From Corynebacterium lipophiloflavum DSM 44291 (GTDB lineage: Bacteria; Actinomycetota; Actinomycetes; Mycobacteriales; Mycobacteriaceae), in assembly GCF_000159635.1 (NCBI RefSeq), contig NZ_GG667191.1:162335-204247 (forward strand): a DNA stretch of 41,913 nt, written 5' to 3'. Under the pieces are notes generated by a model. The model did no database searches. It saw only the letters and a list, made by a program, of their open reading frames with translations, and was not told the origin of the DNA. Positions 24,637 through 32,907 of the stretch are shown in pieces. The position numbers were made by a program, and so were the translations under genes. How positions within the stretch are numbered: the stretch's first letter is position 1; each line of letters begins with the position of its first letter.

Positions 24637-25659
24637 TTAGCCCTGCACCGCGTCCCAGGCGCGCATGAACTGCTCGGCCTCCTCGCGGTTGGTCACGGTG
24701 ACGCGCAGGCCCTCGGGGAAGGCGCGGGTTAAGACACCGTGGGCGGCGAGCGCGGCGCTGATGCGCTGCGCCTCGACGCCTGGCAGCCAGACGAAGTTGG
24801 CCTGGGTGCGCGCCGCCTGAACGTGGTCGGCCACCTCGTCGCGCACCGCCACCGTCTCGTCGGTGCGGGCCCGCATCGCGTCGGTTGCCTCGAGCGAGGC
24901 GATCGCTCCGGCCTGGGCGACCGCGCTGACTTGGAAGGGAATCGCCACCGCGTTGAGCGCGGCGATGATCTCGCGCGGGCCGAAGGCGTAACCGACGCGA
25001 ACCCCGGCCAGGCCGTAGGCCTTGGAAAACGTGCGCAGCGCCACCACGTTGGGGTAGCGGGCAATCGCGTCGGTGCCCTCCACGGCATCCTCGTCGCGGT
25101 TGTACTCGAAGTACGCCTCGTCGAGCGCAACGGTCACGTGGGCGGGCACTTTCGCCATGAACTCGTCGAATTCCGCGTTGGTGATGACCTGCCCGGAGGG
25201 GTTGTTCGGGGTGCAGAGGAACACCAGGGACGTGGAGGCGTCGATGAGCGAAGCCATGCGATCAAGGTCGTGCTTGCCGTCGCGGGTCACGGGTACGGGG
25301 CGAGGCTGGGCGCCGACGACTTGCAGGAAGATGGGGTAGGCCTCGAAGCTGCGCCACGCGTAGATGACGTTGTTGTCGGTCGTGCACGTCGCCTGCACGA
25401 GCTGCTGCAGCAGCGCCGAGGAGCCGTTACCCACCGCAATCTCCTCGCGGCTTACGCCCAGGTGCTCAGCCAGCGTCTCCCGCAGTTCGACGGCGAACAT
25501 GTCGGGGTAGCGGTTGGCTCCGCGCGCAGCACTCACCATCGCCTGTGCCGCAGCCGGCAGCGGCTCTTCGCTCGACTCGTTGGACGACAGCTTCAGTGCG
25601 CTGTCGTTGCGCGTGCCGGGAAGGTATGGCGGGATGGCTTCGATGTCGGGGCGAATCAT
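24637..25659 (-). CDS. pat: Aromatic/histidinol-phosphate-type aminotransferase
   Basis: Class I/II PLP aminotransferase of the HisC2/Pat branch, which in corynebacteria makes aromatic amino acids from their keto acids. The 340-aa protein has the N-terminal LSSNES motif, the glycine-rich AVGNGSSALLQQL, NNPSG for PLP contact, and the lysine motif TFSKAYGLAGVRVGYAFG. It starts 7 nt after TAGACT (25672-25667), a leaderless arrangement. The gene order (pat near Rv3772-Rv3778-like genes) is shared with mycobacteria. Confidence 0.9.
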   Translation of the reverse strand: MIRPDIEAIPPYLPGTRNDSALKLSSNESSEEPLPAAAQAMVSAARGANRYPDMFAVELRETLAEHLGVSREEIAVGNGSSALLQQLVQATCTTDNNVIYAWRSFEAYPIFLQVVGAQPRPVPVTRDGKHDLDRMASLIDASTSLVFLCTPNNPSGQVITNAEFDEFMAKVPAHVTVALDEAYFEYNRDEDAVEGTDAIARYPNVVALRTFSKAYGLAGVRVGYAFGPREIIAALNAVAIPFQVSAVAQAGAIASLEATDAMRARTDETVAVRDEVADHVQAARTQANFVWLPGVEAQRISAALAAHGVLTRAFPEGLRVTVTNREEAEQFMRAWDAVQG

Positions 25660-25666
25660 GGGGCTT

Positions 25667-25672
25667 AGTCTA
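25667..25672 (-). promoter_or_regulatory. Leaderless -10 box for pat
   Basis: TAGACT on the minus strand with 7 nt to the ATG at 25659 and no ribosome site. Confidence 0.5.
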
Positions 25673-25715
25673 TTTGGTCGTTAGAGCGATGGTTCGGTAG
25701 TATGCGAAAAGGTCT

Positions 25716-25806
25716 GGAGACGTGCCAGAGTGGCCGAATGGGGCTCCCTGCTAAGGAGTTGCCCTCTTGACGAGGGCCGCAGGTTCAAATCCTGTCGTCT
25801 CCGCCA
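25716..25806 (+). tRNA. tRNA-Ser (anticodon GCU)
   Basis: A 91-nt class II tRNA with the same GGAGACG/CGTCTCC acceptor as the other serine tRNA, anticodon loop CTGCTAA reading GCT, a long variable arm (CCCTCTTGACGAGGG) and an encoded CCA. Confidence 0.96.
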
Positions 25807-25814
25807 AAAAGTTA

Positions 25815-25853
25815 CCCCCATCTGAGGAAGCCTCAGGTGGGGTTTCTTCTCGT
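25815..25853 (+). terminator. Intrinsic terminator after tRNA-Ser(GCU)
   Basis: CCCCATCTGAGG pairs with CCTCAGGTGGGG through a 3-nt loop (12 bp with one wobble) and is followed by TTTCTTCTCGTTT. Confidence 0.85.
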
Positions 25854-25871
25854 TTCCCCCCGCGCCGGGTC

Positions 25872-25877
25872 TAAACT
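25872..25877 (+). promoter_or_regulatory. Leaderless -10 box for ktrB
   Basis: TAAACT followed by 8 nt and the GTG at 25886. Confidence 0.45.
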
Positions 25878-25885
25878 ATCCGCTC

Positions 25886-27238
25886 GTGGATAAATCCCGC
25901 CCTGTCGGCCTCTTCGAGCCTGCGCGGCTCACCGCCGTGGTCTTCCTCGCACTCATCTTGACCGGGACCCTCCTGCTGATGATGCCCTTCTCCACCGCGG
26001 GTCCGCAGTGGGCGCCGTTTCTGCCGTCTCTGTTCACCGCGACTTCTGCAGTCTCCCTGACAGGGCTGACTGTGGTGGACACCGGTACCTACTGGACACC
26101 ACTGGGTCAAGGGATCATCCTCGCGCTGATACAGCTCGGTGGCTTGGGTATCATGTCGCTCGCCTCGCTGTCTGGCCTGATACTTACCGGCCGCGTGAGC
26201 TTTCGCGCGCGCCAGACGGGTGCTGCCGAGGGCCGTCCTGTCACCCAGGGCGGGATCCGTCGCACGTTGATCTTCACCGTGGCGTTCACACTGGTCGTCG
26301 AGCTGCTCGTTGCGGTAATTCTGACGCTGCGCTTCATGGTTTCCTACGACCACACGTTTCGCCGCGCGGTGTGGGAGGGCGTCTTCCACTCCGTGTCGGC
26401 GTTTAACAACGCGGGGTTTAGTACGAACACCGATAACCTCATCCCGTTCGCCGCCGACGCGTGGGTGCTCATGCCGCTGGCGGCGGCGCTGATCGGCGGC
26501 GGGCTGGGTTTCCCCGTGTGGGCGGAGTTGGTGCGCCTGACGCGGCGTTCACAAGTCCGCGTTCACCGGATTTCCATTACGGCACGCATGACACTGACAG
26601 CCACCGCGTTCCTCCTTTTTACCGGCGCGATCTTCATGGCGTTTGCCGAGTGGAACGGGGTGTTCGGCGACATGCCCGTCTGGCAGAGGGTGCTCAACGC
26701 CTTTTTCGCCTCGGCGACGTCGCGCACGGCGGGGTTCAACACCTTTGACTACGGCGAAGCACACCCGATCACCCTGATGGGTACCGACATTCTCATGTTC
26801 ATCGGTGGCGGTTCTGCCGGCACCGCCGGCGGCGTCAAGGTGACCACCGCGTGCGTGCTCATTGCGGCGATGGCCGCCGAATTCCTCGGGCGCGAGGACA
26901 CCTCGATCGGTCACCGCACCCTGCCGCGCTCGGTGACGCGCCAGTCGCTGGCGCTGGCCTTCGCCGGGGTCGCGGTGGTCACCGCCGGCATTGGCGCGCT
27001 GCGCATCTTCGATCCGCAGTTCAGCGGCGACGAGGTGTCGTTTGAGGTGATGTCCGCCTTTGCCACGGTGGGTCTGTCGACAGGTATCACCGCCGAGCTG
27101 TCGGCACCGTCGCAGGTTATCCTGTGTCTCATCATGTACCTGGGCCGCGTCGGCCCGACAACACTGATTGCGGCGCTGGCTGCCACGGCTGTCAGCCGCC
27201 GCTTCCGGTACCCAGAGGAAAGGCCCTTCATTGGCTAA
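25886..27238 (+). CDS. ktrB: Potassium uptake channel subunit KtrB (TrkH family)
   Basis: Membrane pore subunit of a Ktr-type potassium uptake system. The 450-aa protein repeats the M1-pore-M2 plan four times, with filter-like loops SLTGLTVVDTG, NNAGFSTN, TSRTAGFNT and ATVGLSTG, each carrying the selectivity glycine. GGGSAGTAGGVKVTT is the family signature that binds the gating loop. The start is GTG 25886, 8 nt after TAAACT. ktrA and mgtE follow in overlapping order. Confidence 0.92.
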   Translation: MDKSRPVGLFEPARLTAVVFLALILTGTLLLMMPFSTAGPQWAPFLPSLFTATSAVSLTGLTVVDTGTYWTPLGQGIILALIQLGGLGIMSLASLSGLILTGRVSFRARQTGAAEGRPVTQGGIRRTLIFTVAFTLVVELLVAVILTLRFMVSYDHTFRRAVWEGVFHSVSAFNNAGFSTNTDNLIPFAADAWVLMPLAAALIGGGLGFPVWAELVRLTRRSQVRVHRISITARMTLTATAFLLFTGAIFMAFAEWNGVFGDMPVWQRVLNAFFASATSRTAGFNTFDYGEAHPITLMGTDILMFIGGGSAGTAGGVKVTTACVLIAAMAAEFLGREDTSIGHRTLPRSVTRQSLALAFAGVAVVTAGIGALRIFDPQFSGDEVSFEVMSAFATVGLSTGITAELSAPSQVILCLIMYLGRVGPTTLIAALAATAVSRRFRYPEERPFIG

Positions 27239-27920
27239 CATGTTCAAGGCGTTCGGCGGATCGAAACCCACGATTGACATTCCTCCGGTCGTAGTCATTG
27301 GGTTGGGTCGCTTCGGCGCGTCTCTCGCGCACGAATTGATGGTTCACGGCGTGGAGGTTCTCGGCATTGACACCAGCGAAAAGTTGGTTCGCGAACAAGC
27401 CCCGTATCTGACTGAGGCGGTGTGCGCCGACACAACCGACCCCGAGGCGCTGCGCCAGCTGGGCGTCGATGACGTCGACCGCGTCGTGTTGGCTATCGGC
27501 AGCCACCTCGAGGCATCCATCCTCACCGCCTCGAACCTTATGGAGATGGGCACCAAGGACATCTGGGCGAAGGCAACGTCCGAGGCCCACGAGCGCATCC
27601 TGCGCCAGATCGGCGTGCACCACGTGATTCGCCCCGAGCGCGACACCGGCCGCCGTGTCGCCCACCTGCTCGGTGGCCGGTTCCGCGACTTCGCCGAGAT
27701 TGCGCCCGACTATGGCATTACCCGGTTGGCCCCGCCCGCCGCGTTGGTGGGTCGCCCACTCGTGCTTGGCGACGTCTGGCGCACGCACAACGTCCAGCTC
27801 ATATCGGTGCGCGTCAGCGACGGCCGCTGGATTCCCCTCGAAGACGGCGTCAGCCTCGCTTCAACTGACTACATCGTCGCCGCTGGCAGCCCCGGCGACC
27901 TCGAGAGGTTTTCAAAGTGA
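27231..27920 (+). CDS. ktrA: Potassium uptake regulatory subunit KtrA
   Basis: Cytosolic ring-forming RCK protein that gates KtrB. Residues about 15-135 form the RCK_N Rossmann domain (VVVIGLGRFGASLAHEL, with acidic D at the end of strand 2 in VLGIDTSE), which binds ATP/ADP or NAD. Residues 150-225 form RCK_C, a site where cyclic di-AMP binds in relatives. The TTG at 27231 has AAAGG 7 nt upstream and overlaps the ktrB stop; an ATG three codons later (27240) is the alternative. Confidence 0.92.
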   Translation: MANMFKAFGGSKPTIDIPPVVVIGLGRFGASLAHELMVHGVEVLGIDTSEKLVREQAPYLTEAVCADTTDPEALRQLGVDDVDRVVLAIGSHLEASILTASNLMEMGTKDIWAKATSEAHERILRQIGVHHVIRPERDTGRRVAHLLGGRFRDFAEIAPDYGITRLAPPAALVGRPLVLGDVWRTHNVQLISVRVSDGRWIPLEDGVSLASTDYIVAAGSPGDLERFSK

Positions 27921-29257
27921 AGGCTCTGGAGCGGCGTTTGAGTGGGCGTCGAGAAGCAAGCCTCGAAGAGCTCGAAGAGGTGCAGAGCGAGCTCGCCACC
28001 CTGAGCCTGCGGGAACTGACAAGCCTGCTCGGGCGCACCAGCGCCTCGCGCGGTGCGAAGATTTTGCGGTTGCTGCCGCCGGAGCGATCGGCCGCGCTTT
28101 TCGACACCCTCACCGCGGCGCACCAGGCCGACCTCATCCGCGCGCTCGGCGACGACAAAGTGGTCAACTACTTCGGCGCAATCGGCGCAGAGGACCGCGT
28201 GGCGCTGCTCGATCACCTGCCGGTGGAGATCGCGGAGCGGCTCGTGCGCCAACTCGACGAGGACGACCAGCGCGTCACCAGCGTCGTGCTCGGCTACCGC
28301 AAGGGCACTGTGGGCCGGCGCATGTCGCCGAAGGTGCCGAACGTCACCCCCGAAATGACGGTGCGCGAGGTCGTGGGGCTGCTGCACGATCACGTTGACG
28401 AGCTGGAGACGATCTACACCATCCCCGTCGTCGACGCCGACCGCTCAGTCTGTGGGGTGCTGCGCCTGCGCTCGCTGTTTCGGGCCGCCGATGACGATCG
28501 CGTCGCGGAGATGATGGAAGACGCCAGCGTGTTCCACGCCGGCGACGACCTGGAGGACTCCGCGCGATGGCTGCTTTCCTCCGGCAGGCTCGCCGTGCCC
28601 GTGGTCGACGACGACAACCGGCTGATCGGCATCTTCACCTACGACGAAGCTCACGACGTCGCCGAAGGTGCCAACAGCGAAGACTCCGCCCGCATGGGGG
28701 CCTCCGAGGCGCTTCGCACGCCCTACCTGTCCACGCCTGTGCTGCGCCTGGTGCGCAGCCGAATCGTCTGGCTGCTGGTGCTCGCGCTGTCGGCGATCCT
28801 CACCGTCCAGGTGCTCGACATCTTCCAGGCGACGCTGGAGCAGGTCGTCGTGCTTTCCCTGTTCATCCCGCTGCTCACCGGCACCGGTGGAAACACCGGC
28901 AACCAGGCGGCAACGACGGTGACGAGGGCGCTTGCCCTTAACGACGTCCGCAAGAGCGACATCCTCAGCGTCTTGTGGCGGGAGCTGCGGGTGGGCATGC
29001 TGCTCGGCACCGTCCTCGGCTCACTGGGCTTCCTTCTGGCCACAGCATTTTTCGGGCTGGGGATCGGAACGGTGATTGGCGCGACGCTGTTAATCATCTG
29101 CACCATCTCCGCCACGGTTGGCGGGATGATGCCGATCATCGCCAAGGCGGTGGGGGCGGACCCGGCGGTGTTTTCCAACCCCTTCATCTCCACCTTCTGC
29201 GACGCGACGGGGTTGGTGGTGTACTTCCTCATCGCGAAGTCCGTGCTCGGAATTTAG
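27917..29257 (+). CDS. mgtE: Magnesium transporter MgtE
   Basis: Membrane Mg2+ channel/transporter. The 446-aa protein has the N-terminal helical superfamily domain (about 10-125), two CBS domains (about 130-250) that sense magnesium, and five C-terminal helices with the selectivity motif PLLTGTGGNTGNQ. The GTG start overlaps the ktrA stop (GTGA), placing magnesium and potassium uptake under one transcript. No M-box riboswitch is seen upstream. Confidence 0.94.
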   Translation: MKALERRLSGRREASLEELEEVQSELATLSLRELTSLLGRTSASRGAKILRLLPPERSAALFDTLTAAHQADLIRALGDDKVVNYFGAIGAEDRVALLDHLPVEIAERLVRQLDEDDQRVTSVVLGYRKGTVGRRMSPKVPNVTPEMTVREVVGLLHDHVDELETIYTIPVVDADRSVCGVLRLRSLFRAADDDRVAEMMEDASVFHAGDDLEDSARWLLSSGRLAVPVVDDDNRLIGIFTYDEAHDVAEGANSEDSARMGASEALRTPYLSTPVLRLVRSRIVWLLVLALSAILTVQVLDIFQATLEQVVVLSLFIPLLTGTGGNTGNQAATTVTRALALNDVRKSDILSVLWRELRVGMLLGTVLGSLGFLLATAFFGLGIGTVIGATLLIICTISATVGGMMPIIAKAVGADPAVFSNPFISTFCDATGLVVYFLIAKSVLGI

Positions 29258-29316
29258 CCGTGAGCAGGCGTTTTGGCGCCTCTGCGCGTGCGGTGTAATG
29301 TTTGTCTTCGTTGCCA

Positions 29317-29389
29317 GCGCCCGTAGCTCAACGGATAGAGCATCTGACTACGGATCAGAAGGTTGGGGGTTCGAATCCCTCCGGGCGCA
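29317..29389 (+). tRNA. tRNA-Arg (anticodon ACG), likely attB of the prophage
   Basis: A 73-nt tRNA: acceptor GCGCCCG/CGGGCGC, anticodon loop CTACGGA reading ACG, T-loop GGTTCGAAT. CCA is not encoded. The chromosome-type gene order stops here and integrative genes, including a tyrosine integrase, begin downstream. tRNA 3' ends are common integration sites, so this is the probable left attachment site; a second copy of its 3' half is not seen in the window. Confidence 0.93.
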
Positions 29390-29398
29390 CAACTCAAA

Positions 29399-29444
29399 GC
29401 CCCAGGTCAAACGGTGAAAAGCCGGAAAGCCTGGGGTTTCTTTC
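29399..29444 (+). terminator. Intrinsic terminator after tRNA-Arg
   Basis: GCCCCAGG pairs with CCTGGGG across a 23-nt loop that itself has weak pairing, followed by TTTCTTTCC. Confidence 0.6.
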
Positions 29445-29568
29445 CGCTTTCAGTTGTCCGAAAAGTAGGACAGGGTAACCCCAGGTGAATATGTGTGGGT
29501 ACGAACGAGGAACGAACAAAGTACGAACACGGGTACAGCTAGTTTCGCCGTATGGTTAACTAGTCGGC

Positions 29569-29973
29569 ATGGCAGCTGAACTGGACTACGCATTCCTCGC
29601 GGAATACGCGAAAACCGAGAGTGGAACATTGACATCCGTAGGTGCCAGTTTTACTGAGGTGCAAGGTCAGTCATACCCGGCGATGATGGAGCTCTCGGTT
29701 GCTGGTCGAGTGCGCAGGGCTGAGGAAGATACAGCGCCCAAGCTCTCGATCCGCTTCTTCAAGGATGGGGAAGAAGACGACCTTGTATTCGCAGAACGAG
29801 TCCTAGAAGACGAAGACAACGCCGTTAAGTACGACGGAAAAGTGGCGTCCGTTTTTGTTCTGAGGGGACCGATCTTTATGGAGGCGCCGGGGCTTTACAA
29901 GTGCGAATTGGCCCTCGACGATAAGCCGGTTCGAGTTCTTGCGTTTGAAGCTCTGCCAGGCGATGAAAGCTAG
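29569..29973 (+). CDS. DUF6941-like protein of unknown function
   Basis: A 134-aa soluble protein with a beta-sandwich-like alternation. It starts DYAFLAEYAKTESGTLTSVGASF, a pattern I associate with the DUF6941 group, though this family call is tentative. No catalytic motif is seen. It is the first gene after the tRNA-Arg and its stop overlaps the DUF4258 gene by 11 nt, so the three genes here form one unit. Codon use is less GC-rich than in the core genes, consistent with transfer. Confidence 0.75.
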   Translation: MAAELDYAFLAEYAKTESGTLTSVGASFTEVQGQSYPAMMELSVAGRVRRAEEDTAPKLSIRFFKDGEEDDLVFAERVLEDEDNAVKYDGKVASVFVLRGPIFMEAPGLYKCELALDDKPVRVLAFEALPGDES

Positions 29974-30199
29974 CATTCGGATCGGTCGTCACGCGCGGAG
30001 GCGAATGGCGGAAAGAGGCATTTGCGAATCGGAAGTTCACGCCGTGTTGGCGGCGCCCGATCTGACACGACCAGGAAACAAGCCAGGTCGCCGGGTATAC
30101 GAACGAAAGCTAAGTAGAATAACGTGCGTAGTAACAGTTGATGGGACGGATCCAATAGAAATCATCACCGCATTTTGCAGGGACGAAGGGGAAGCATAG
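29963..30199 (+). CDS. DUF4258 protein, putative toxin
   Basis: A 78-aa basic protein with the DUF4258 pattern: RIGRHARRRMAERGICESEV near the start, a middle strand GRRVYERKLSRITCVVTVD, and IEIITAFCRD at the end. The family is small, RelE/HigB-like in size and charge, and often sits before a DUF2283 gene, a pairing regarded as toxin-antitoxin. The ATG at 29963 lies inside the last codons of the upstream gene; the longer frame to 29939 adds eight unlikely residues. Confidence 0.82.
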   Translation: MKASIRIGRHARRRMAERGICESEVHAVLAAPDLTRPGNKPGRRVYERKLSRITCVVTVDGTDPIEIITAFCRDEGEA

Positions 30200-30201
30200 C
30201 G

Positions 30202-30534
30202 ATGAGCGTAGAAGTTTCGTACAACCGATCAGAGCAGATGGCTTACATCAGGCTGACCAGCGAAAGGGTCGAAGTGTCGCGCGAGCTTTCTGACACGCTC
30301 ATCGTGGACTTGGACAAGTTTGGATGTGTTGTCGGCGTGGAGCTGCTGGACCTTAAGCAAATCCCCCGGATAGATGACATTGAGAAGGGGGCCCACGTTA
30401 AGGCCGCCGAGCGCGACCAATTGGAATGGCATCTGCGCCAGTTGATGCAGTTCACTTTCACGAGCGGATCCCTCACCTCACGTTCGAGGGTGGCAGTGGA
30501 GTCGGCGACGACTACTGAACTTGAGTCCTGCTGA
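30202..30534 (+). CDS. DUF2283 protein, putative antitoxin
   Basis: A 110-aa acidic protein. The first 55 residues match DUF2283: VEVSYNRSEQMAYIRL, then LSDTLIVDLDKFGCVVGVELLD. The rest is a polar extension longer than in typical 60-80-aa members. It starts 2 nt after the DUF4258 stop, which fits coupled production of a toxin-antitoxin pair. Direct evidence of toxicity cannot be read from the sequence. Confidence 0.82.
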   Translation: MSVEVSYNRSEQMAYIRLTSERVEVSRELSDTLIVDLDKFGCVVGVELLDLKQIPRIDDIEKGAHVKAAERDQLEWHLRQLMQFTFTSGSLTSRSRVAVESATTTELESC

Positions 30535-30559
30535 CTTGGCCTCCTGAGTAGGGGACTCA

Positions 30560-30611
30560 CTCCACTCATCGCAGATGCCTCACCCCGACGGCTTTTCCCG
30601 CTCCGCGCGCT
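30560..30611 (-). pseudogene. Decayed copy of the integrase 3' end
   Basis: About 52 bp match the last coding bases of the integrase (30992-31044) in the same orientation, with several substitutions and a 1-bp deletion that breaks the frame. The intact copy encodes RAEREKAAGVRHLRVVE. This looks like the remnant of an earlier related integrase or of a partial duplication. Confidence 0.65.
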
Positions 30612-30623
30612 ACGGGGACCGCG

Positions 30624-30989
30624 CTACCGCTTGGAACCCGGTAATCCACCTCGATACGTCCAATCCCCTCCGGTTAGCTCCCGTCCTCGGGACAACCCGA
30701 GCCTGCGCGAGAGTTTTCTAGCGCTCCCTTCGGAGACCTTCCGTCGTTGACCTGACACCAACCGCTGTTTCCCGACGACCACATTCGCCTCCCGCTCAAC
30801 AGCGGCAGTGTCGATGACTTTGTAGCCAACGATATGGCTCAGCTTGCGCTGAAATCGTGCGGCTTCCTGCCTCTTCTTGGCGGCATTCCGATGTGGTTTC
30901 CGTTCGCCCTGTTTGGATTTGATCACGCACAAGCGAGCACGGTGCTCATCAGAGGCTTTTTGTACCTTCTCAGCTCGCGACAGGTCCAT
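30624..30989 (-). CDS. Doubtful basic 121-aa ORF directly after the integrase
   Basis: The ATG immediately follows the integrase TAA with no gap. The product is very rich in R and K (for example GERKPHRNAAKKRQEAARF) with no domain I recognise. It could be a small phage protein or chance open frame over decayed DNA, as the neighbouring 30560-30611 stretch is a broken duplicate. The 455 bases between the DUF2283 gene and the integrase hold nothing else I can support. Confidence 0.3.
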   Translation of the reverse strand: MDLSRAEKVQKASDEHRARLCVIKSKQGERKPHRNAAKKRQEAARFQRKLSHIVGYKVIDTAAVEREANVVVGKQRLVSGQRRKVSEGSARKLSRRLGLSRGRELTGGDWTYRGGLPGSKR

Positions 30990-32222
30990 TTACTCCACCA
31001 CCCGCAGATGCCTCACCCCGGCGGCCTTCTCCCGCTCCGCGCGCCGGGCTTGCTCCGCGTCGACACGAGCGCGCTCGGCTTCGAGGTGCCGCTCGATGGC
31101 TTCGGCGGCCTGGTCGAGGCCCTGATCCCACAAGTGCCCGTAGTAGTTCAGCGTCGTCGCCGCAGAGGTGTGGCCCACCATCCGCTGCACCACGTACACA
31201 TCCGCGCCGGCCGCGATGGCCATCGACACCGCCGTGTGCCGCAACTCGTAGGTCTTCAACGTCCGGTCGACGCCAGCGTCCACGAGCAGGTTCTCCCAGA
31301 TGGGTCGCCAGCGCGCGGTGGTCCAAACGTGGCCGCGCTCGTCGGGCAGGAGCCAGGCGTCGCTGTCGCGGCCGTCGGCGGCGCGCTCCAGGAGCAGCAG
31401 GGTCAGCTGGCTGATGGGCACGTCGCGGTGCTGCCGGGTCTTGGTTTCATCGACGCGGCCGAGATCGTCAACATCGCGGCGGATAGTTAGGCGTCGGCGC
31501 GCGCGATCGAGATCACGCACTTTTAGCCCCTTGGCCTCGCCGGGGCGCAGACCGGTCTTGAGTAGCACCTCGACCATCAGCTTGACGGCGTCGGTTTGCG
31601 CGGCCGCGAGCAGCGCGTCGACTTCCTCGATGGTGAGGTAGCGGCGCTCGGCTTTCTTCTGCCGCGGCGCTTGGGTGTGCTCCAGGGGATTGGCCGGGAT
31701 GATCTTGAGGATGACGGCGCGCTGCAGGAGCGACTTCATCATGTTGGCGATCTTGCGCCGTTGCGACGAACCCAGCTCGCGCGGCGCCGCGCCGGGCTTC
31801 ACGCCTTTGGTGGTGGTGAGTCCGGCCACCCACGCGGTGACTTGGTGGTCTTGAATCTCGGCGATGCGGCGCCGTCCCCACGTCGGGTGGATGTGGACGC
31901 GCCAGATGGATTCACAGTCGCCCCGGTAGGAGTCGGACACGTCGCCCAGGGCATCGCACCAGGCTTGCCAGATGTCCTCGAGGCGGACGTCCTTCTTGTC
32001 GGCCGAGATTAGCGTCCCGTCTGATTTCTTGACCTTGACGGAGGCGTCGAAAAGCTCGGCTTCCTCGCGGGTATCGAAAACCTCCGAAGTGCGTTTTCCT
32101 TCGAGGTCTGTGTAGTTGACTTGCCAGCGTTTGCCGACGCCATAACGGCTCGAGCGGGCGCGCTGGCCTGTCTTGCGATTGGTCTTGAACCACAGATCGC
32201 GCACGGTCACGGTATGCTCCAT
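30990..32222 (-). CDS. Tyrosine-family phage integrase
   Basis: Site-specific recombinase that inserts and excises the element. The 410-aa protein has an arm-binding N-terminal part (GKRWQVNYTDLEGKR), a core-binding SAM-like domain (about 80-180) and a catalytic domain with R226 (TGLRPGE), K261, the box Y325-E-L-R328-H329 (first histidine replaced by Y), H351 (GHTS) and nucleophile Y361 (YGHL). The ATG at 32222 precedes the family opening MEHTVTVRDLWFK. It faces the tRNA-Arg, as expected for an integrase beside attP. Confidence 0.93.
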   Translation of the reverse strand: MEHTVTVRDLWFKTNRKTGQRARSSRYGVGKRWQVNYTDLEGKRTSEVFDTREEAELFDASVKVKKSDGTLISADKKDVRLEDIWQAWCDALGDVSDSYRGDCESIWRVHIHPTWGRRRIAEIQDHQVTAWVAGLTTTKGVKPGAAPRELGSSQRRKIANMMKSLLQRAVILKIIPANPLEHTQAPRQKKAERRYLTIEEVDALLAAAQTDAVKLMVEVLLKTGLRPGEAKGLKVRDLDRARRRLTIRRDVDDLGRVDETKTRQHRDVPISQLTLLLLERAADGRDSDAWLLPDERGHVWTTARWRPIWENLLVDAGVDRTLKTYELRHTAVSMAIAAGADVYVVQRMVGHTSAATTLNYYGHLWDQGLDQAAEAIERHLEAERARVDAEQARRAEREKAAGVRHLRVVE

Positions 32223-32323
32223 TCTTGTTCGGTCGCCAACCCCCCAATGGGCGGTCGGACGCTTAGGAAAAGTCGCCCCGCGGTCGCAGCCTGCCCCAGG
32301 CTCCCGCGGGGCGCACCTTGTGG

Positions 32324-32833
32324 TTACCAGCCGTATTGCTCGGCTCGTTGTGCGACTGCGCTGCACAGGCTCGGGTCGGTGATGTATCCCTGTTCGCAAC
32401 CGTCCATGGTCTGTATCTCGCCGGAGGTGGGGTTCGGGTTGCCGTTCGCGTCGACACCGTAGCCGCAGAGGTAGTTCGGGCAGTTTTCGTCGTATGACGG
32501 GTCGCCGCCGAGGTACGTCGAGGTGCAGTAGGCGGGGTCTGTGACGAAGGCGTCGGTACCGGGGCATTGGTAGCCCTCGCCGGGGGAGGTGAACGCGCTG
32601 TTTTGGGCGGCTGCGGGCTCGCGCTGTTTGGATGAGGCTTTAGCTGGTGCCGATGCTGTTGTTGTCGGCTCGGTGGTCTCAGTCTGTTCGCTCGTGGAGG
32701 CGGGTGTAGTTGTTGTGGTGTGGGTGGTCGTGGTGGTGACGCTGACGATGACTGGCTCGGTCGGTTCGGTGGCACAGCTTGTGGCTCCGAGAACGAGGGC
32801 GCTCGCCCCCAAGAAGATGGCTGTTCGGTTCAT
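32324..32833 (-). CDS. Prophage lipoprotein, possible superinfection exclusion
   Basis: A 169-aa exported protein with a signal peptide and candidate lipid-anchor cysteine C20 (LGATSC; the box is not perfect). A T/S-rich linker (TTTTTHTTTTTPA) leads to a cysteine-containing domain (YQCPG, YCTSTY, CPNYLCGYG, DGCEQGY, LCSAV) with repeated short motifs. Lipoproteins expressed from lysogens often block infection by related phages; that role is inferred only from position between the integrase and the lysogeny genes. Confidence 0.8.
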   Translation of the reverse strand: MNRTAIFLGASALVLGATSCATEPTEPVIVSVTTTTTHTTTTTPASTSEQTETTEPTTTASAPAKASSKQREPAAAQNSAFTSPGEGYQCPGTDAFVTDPAYCTSTYLGGDPSYDENCPNYLCGYGVDANGNPNPTSGEIQTMDGCEQGYITDPSLCSAVAQRAEQYGW

Positions 32834-32907
32834 TGCGGTCTGCTTTCCGTGGTTCTGGGCGCGGGCGTGAGCCTCGCATATCGTACTGATGCTATCGGCG
32901 CGGGGAT

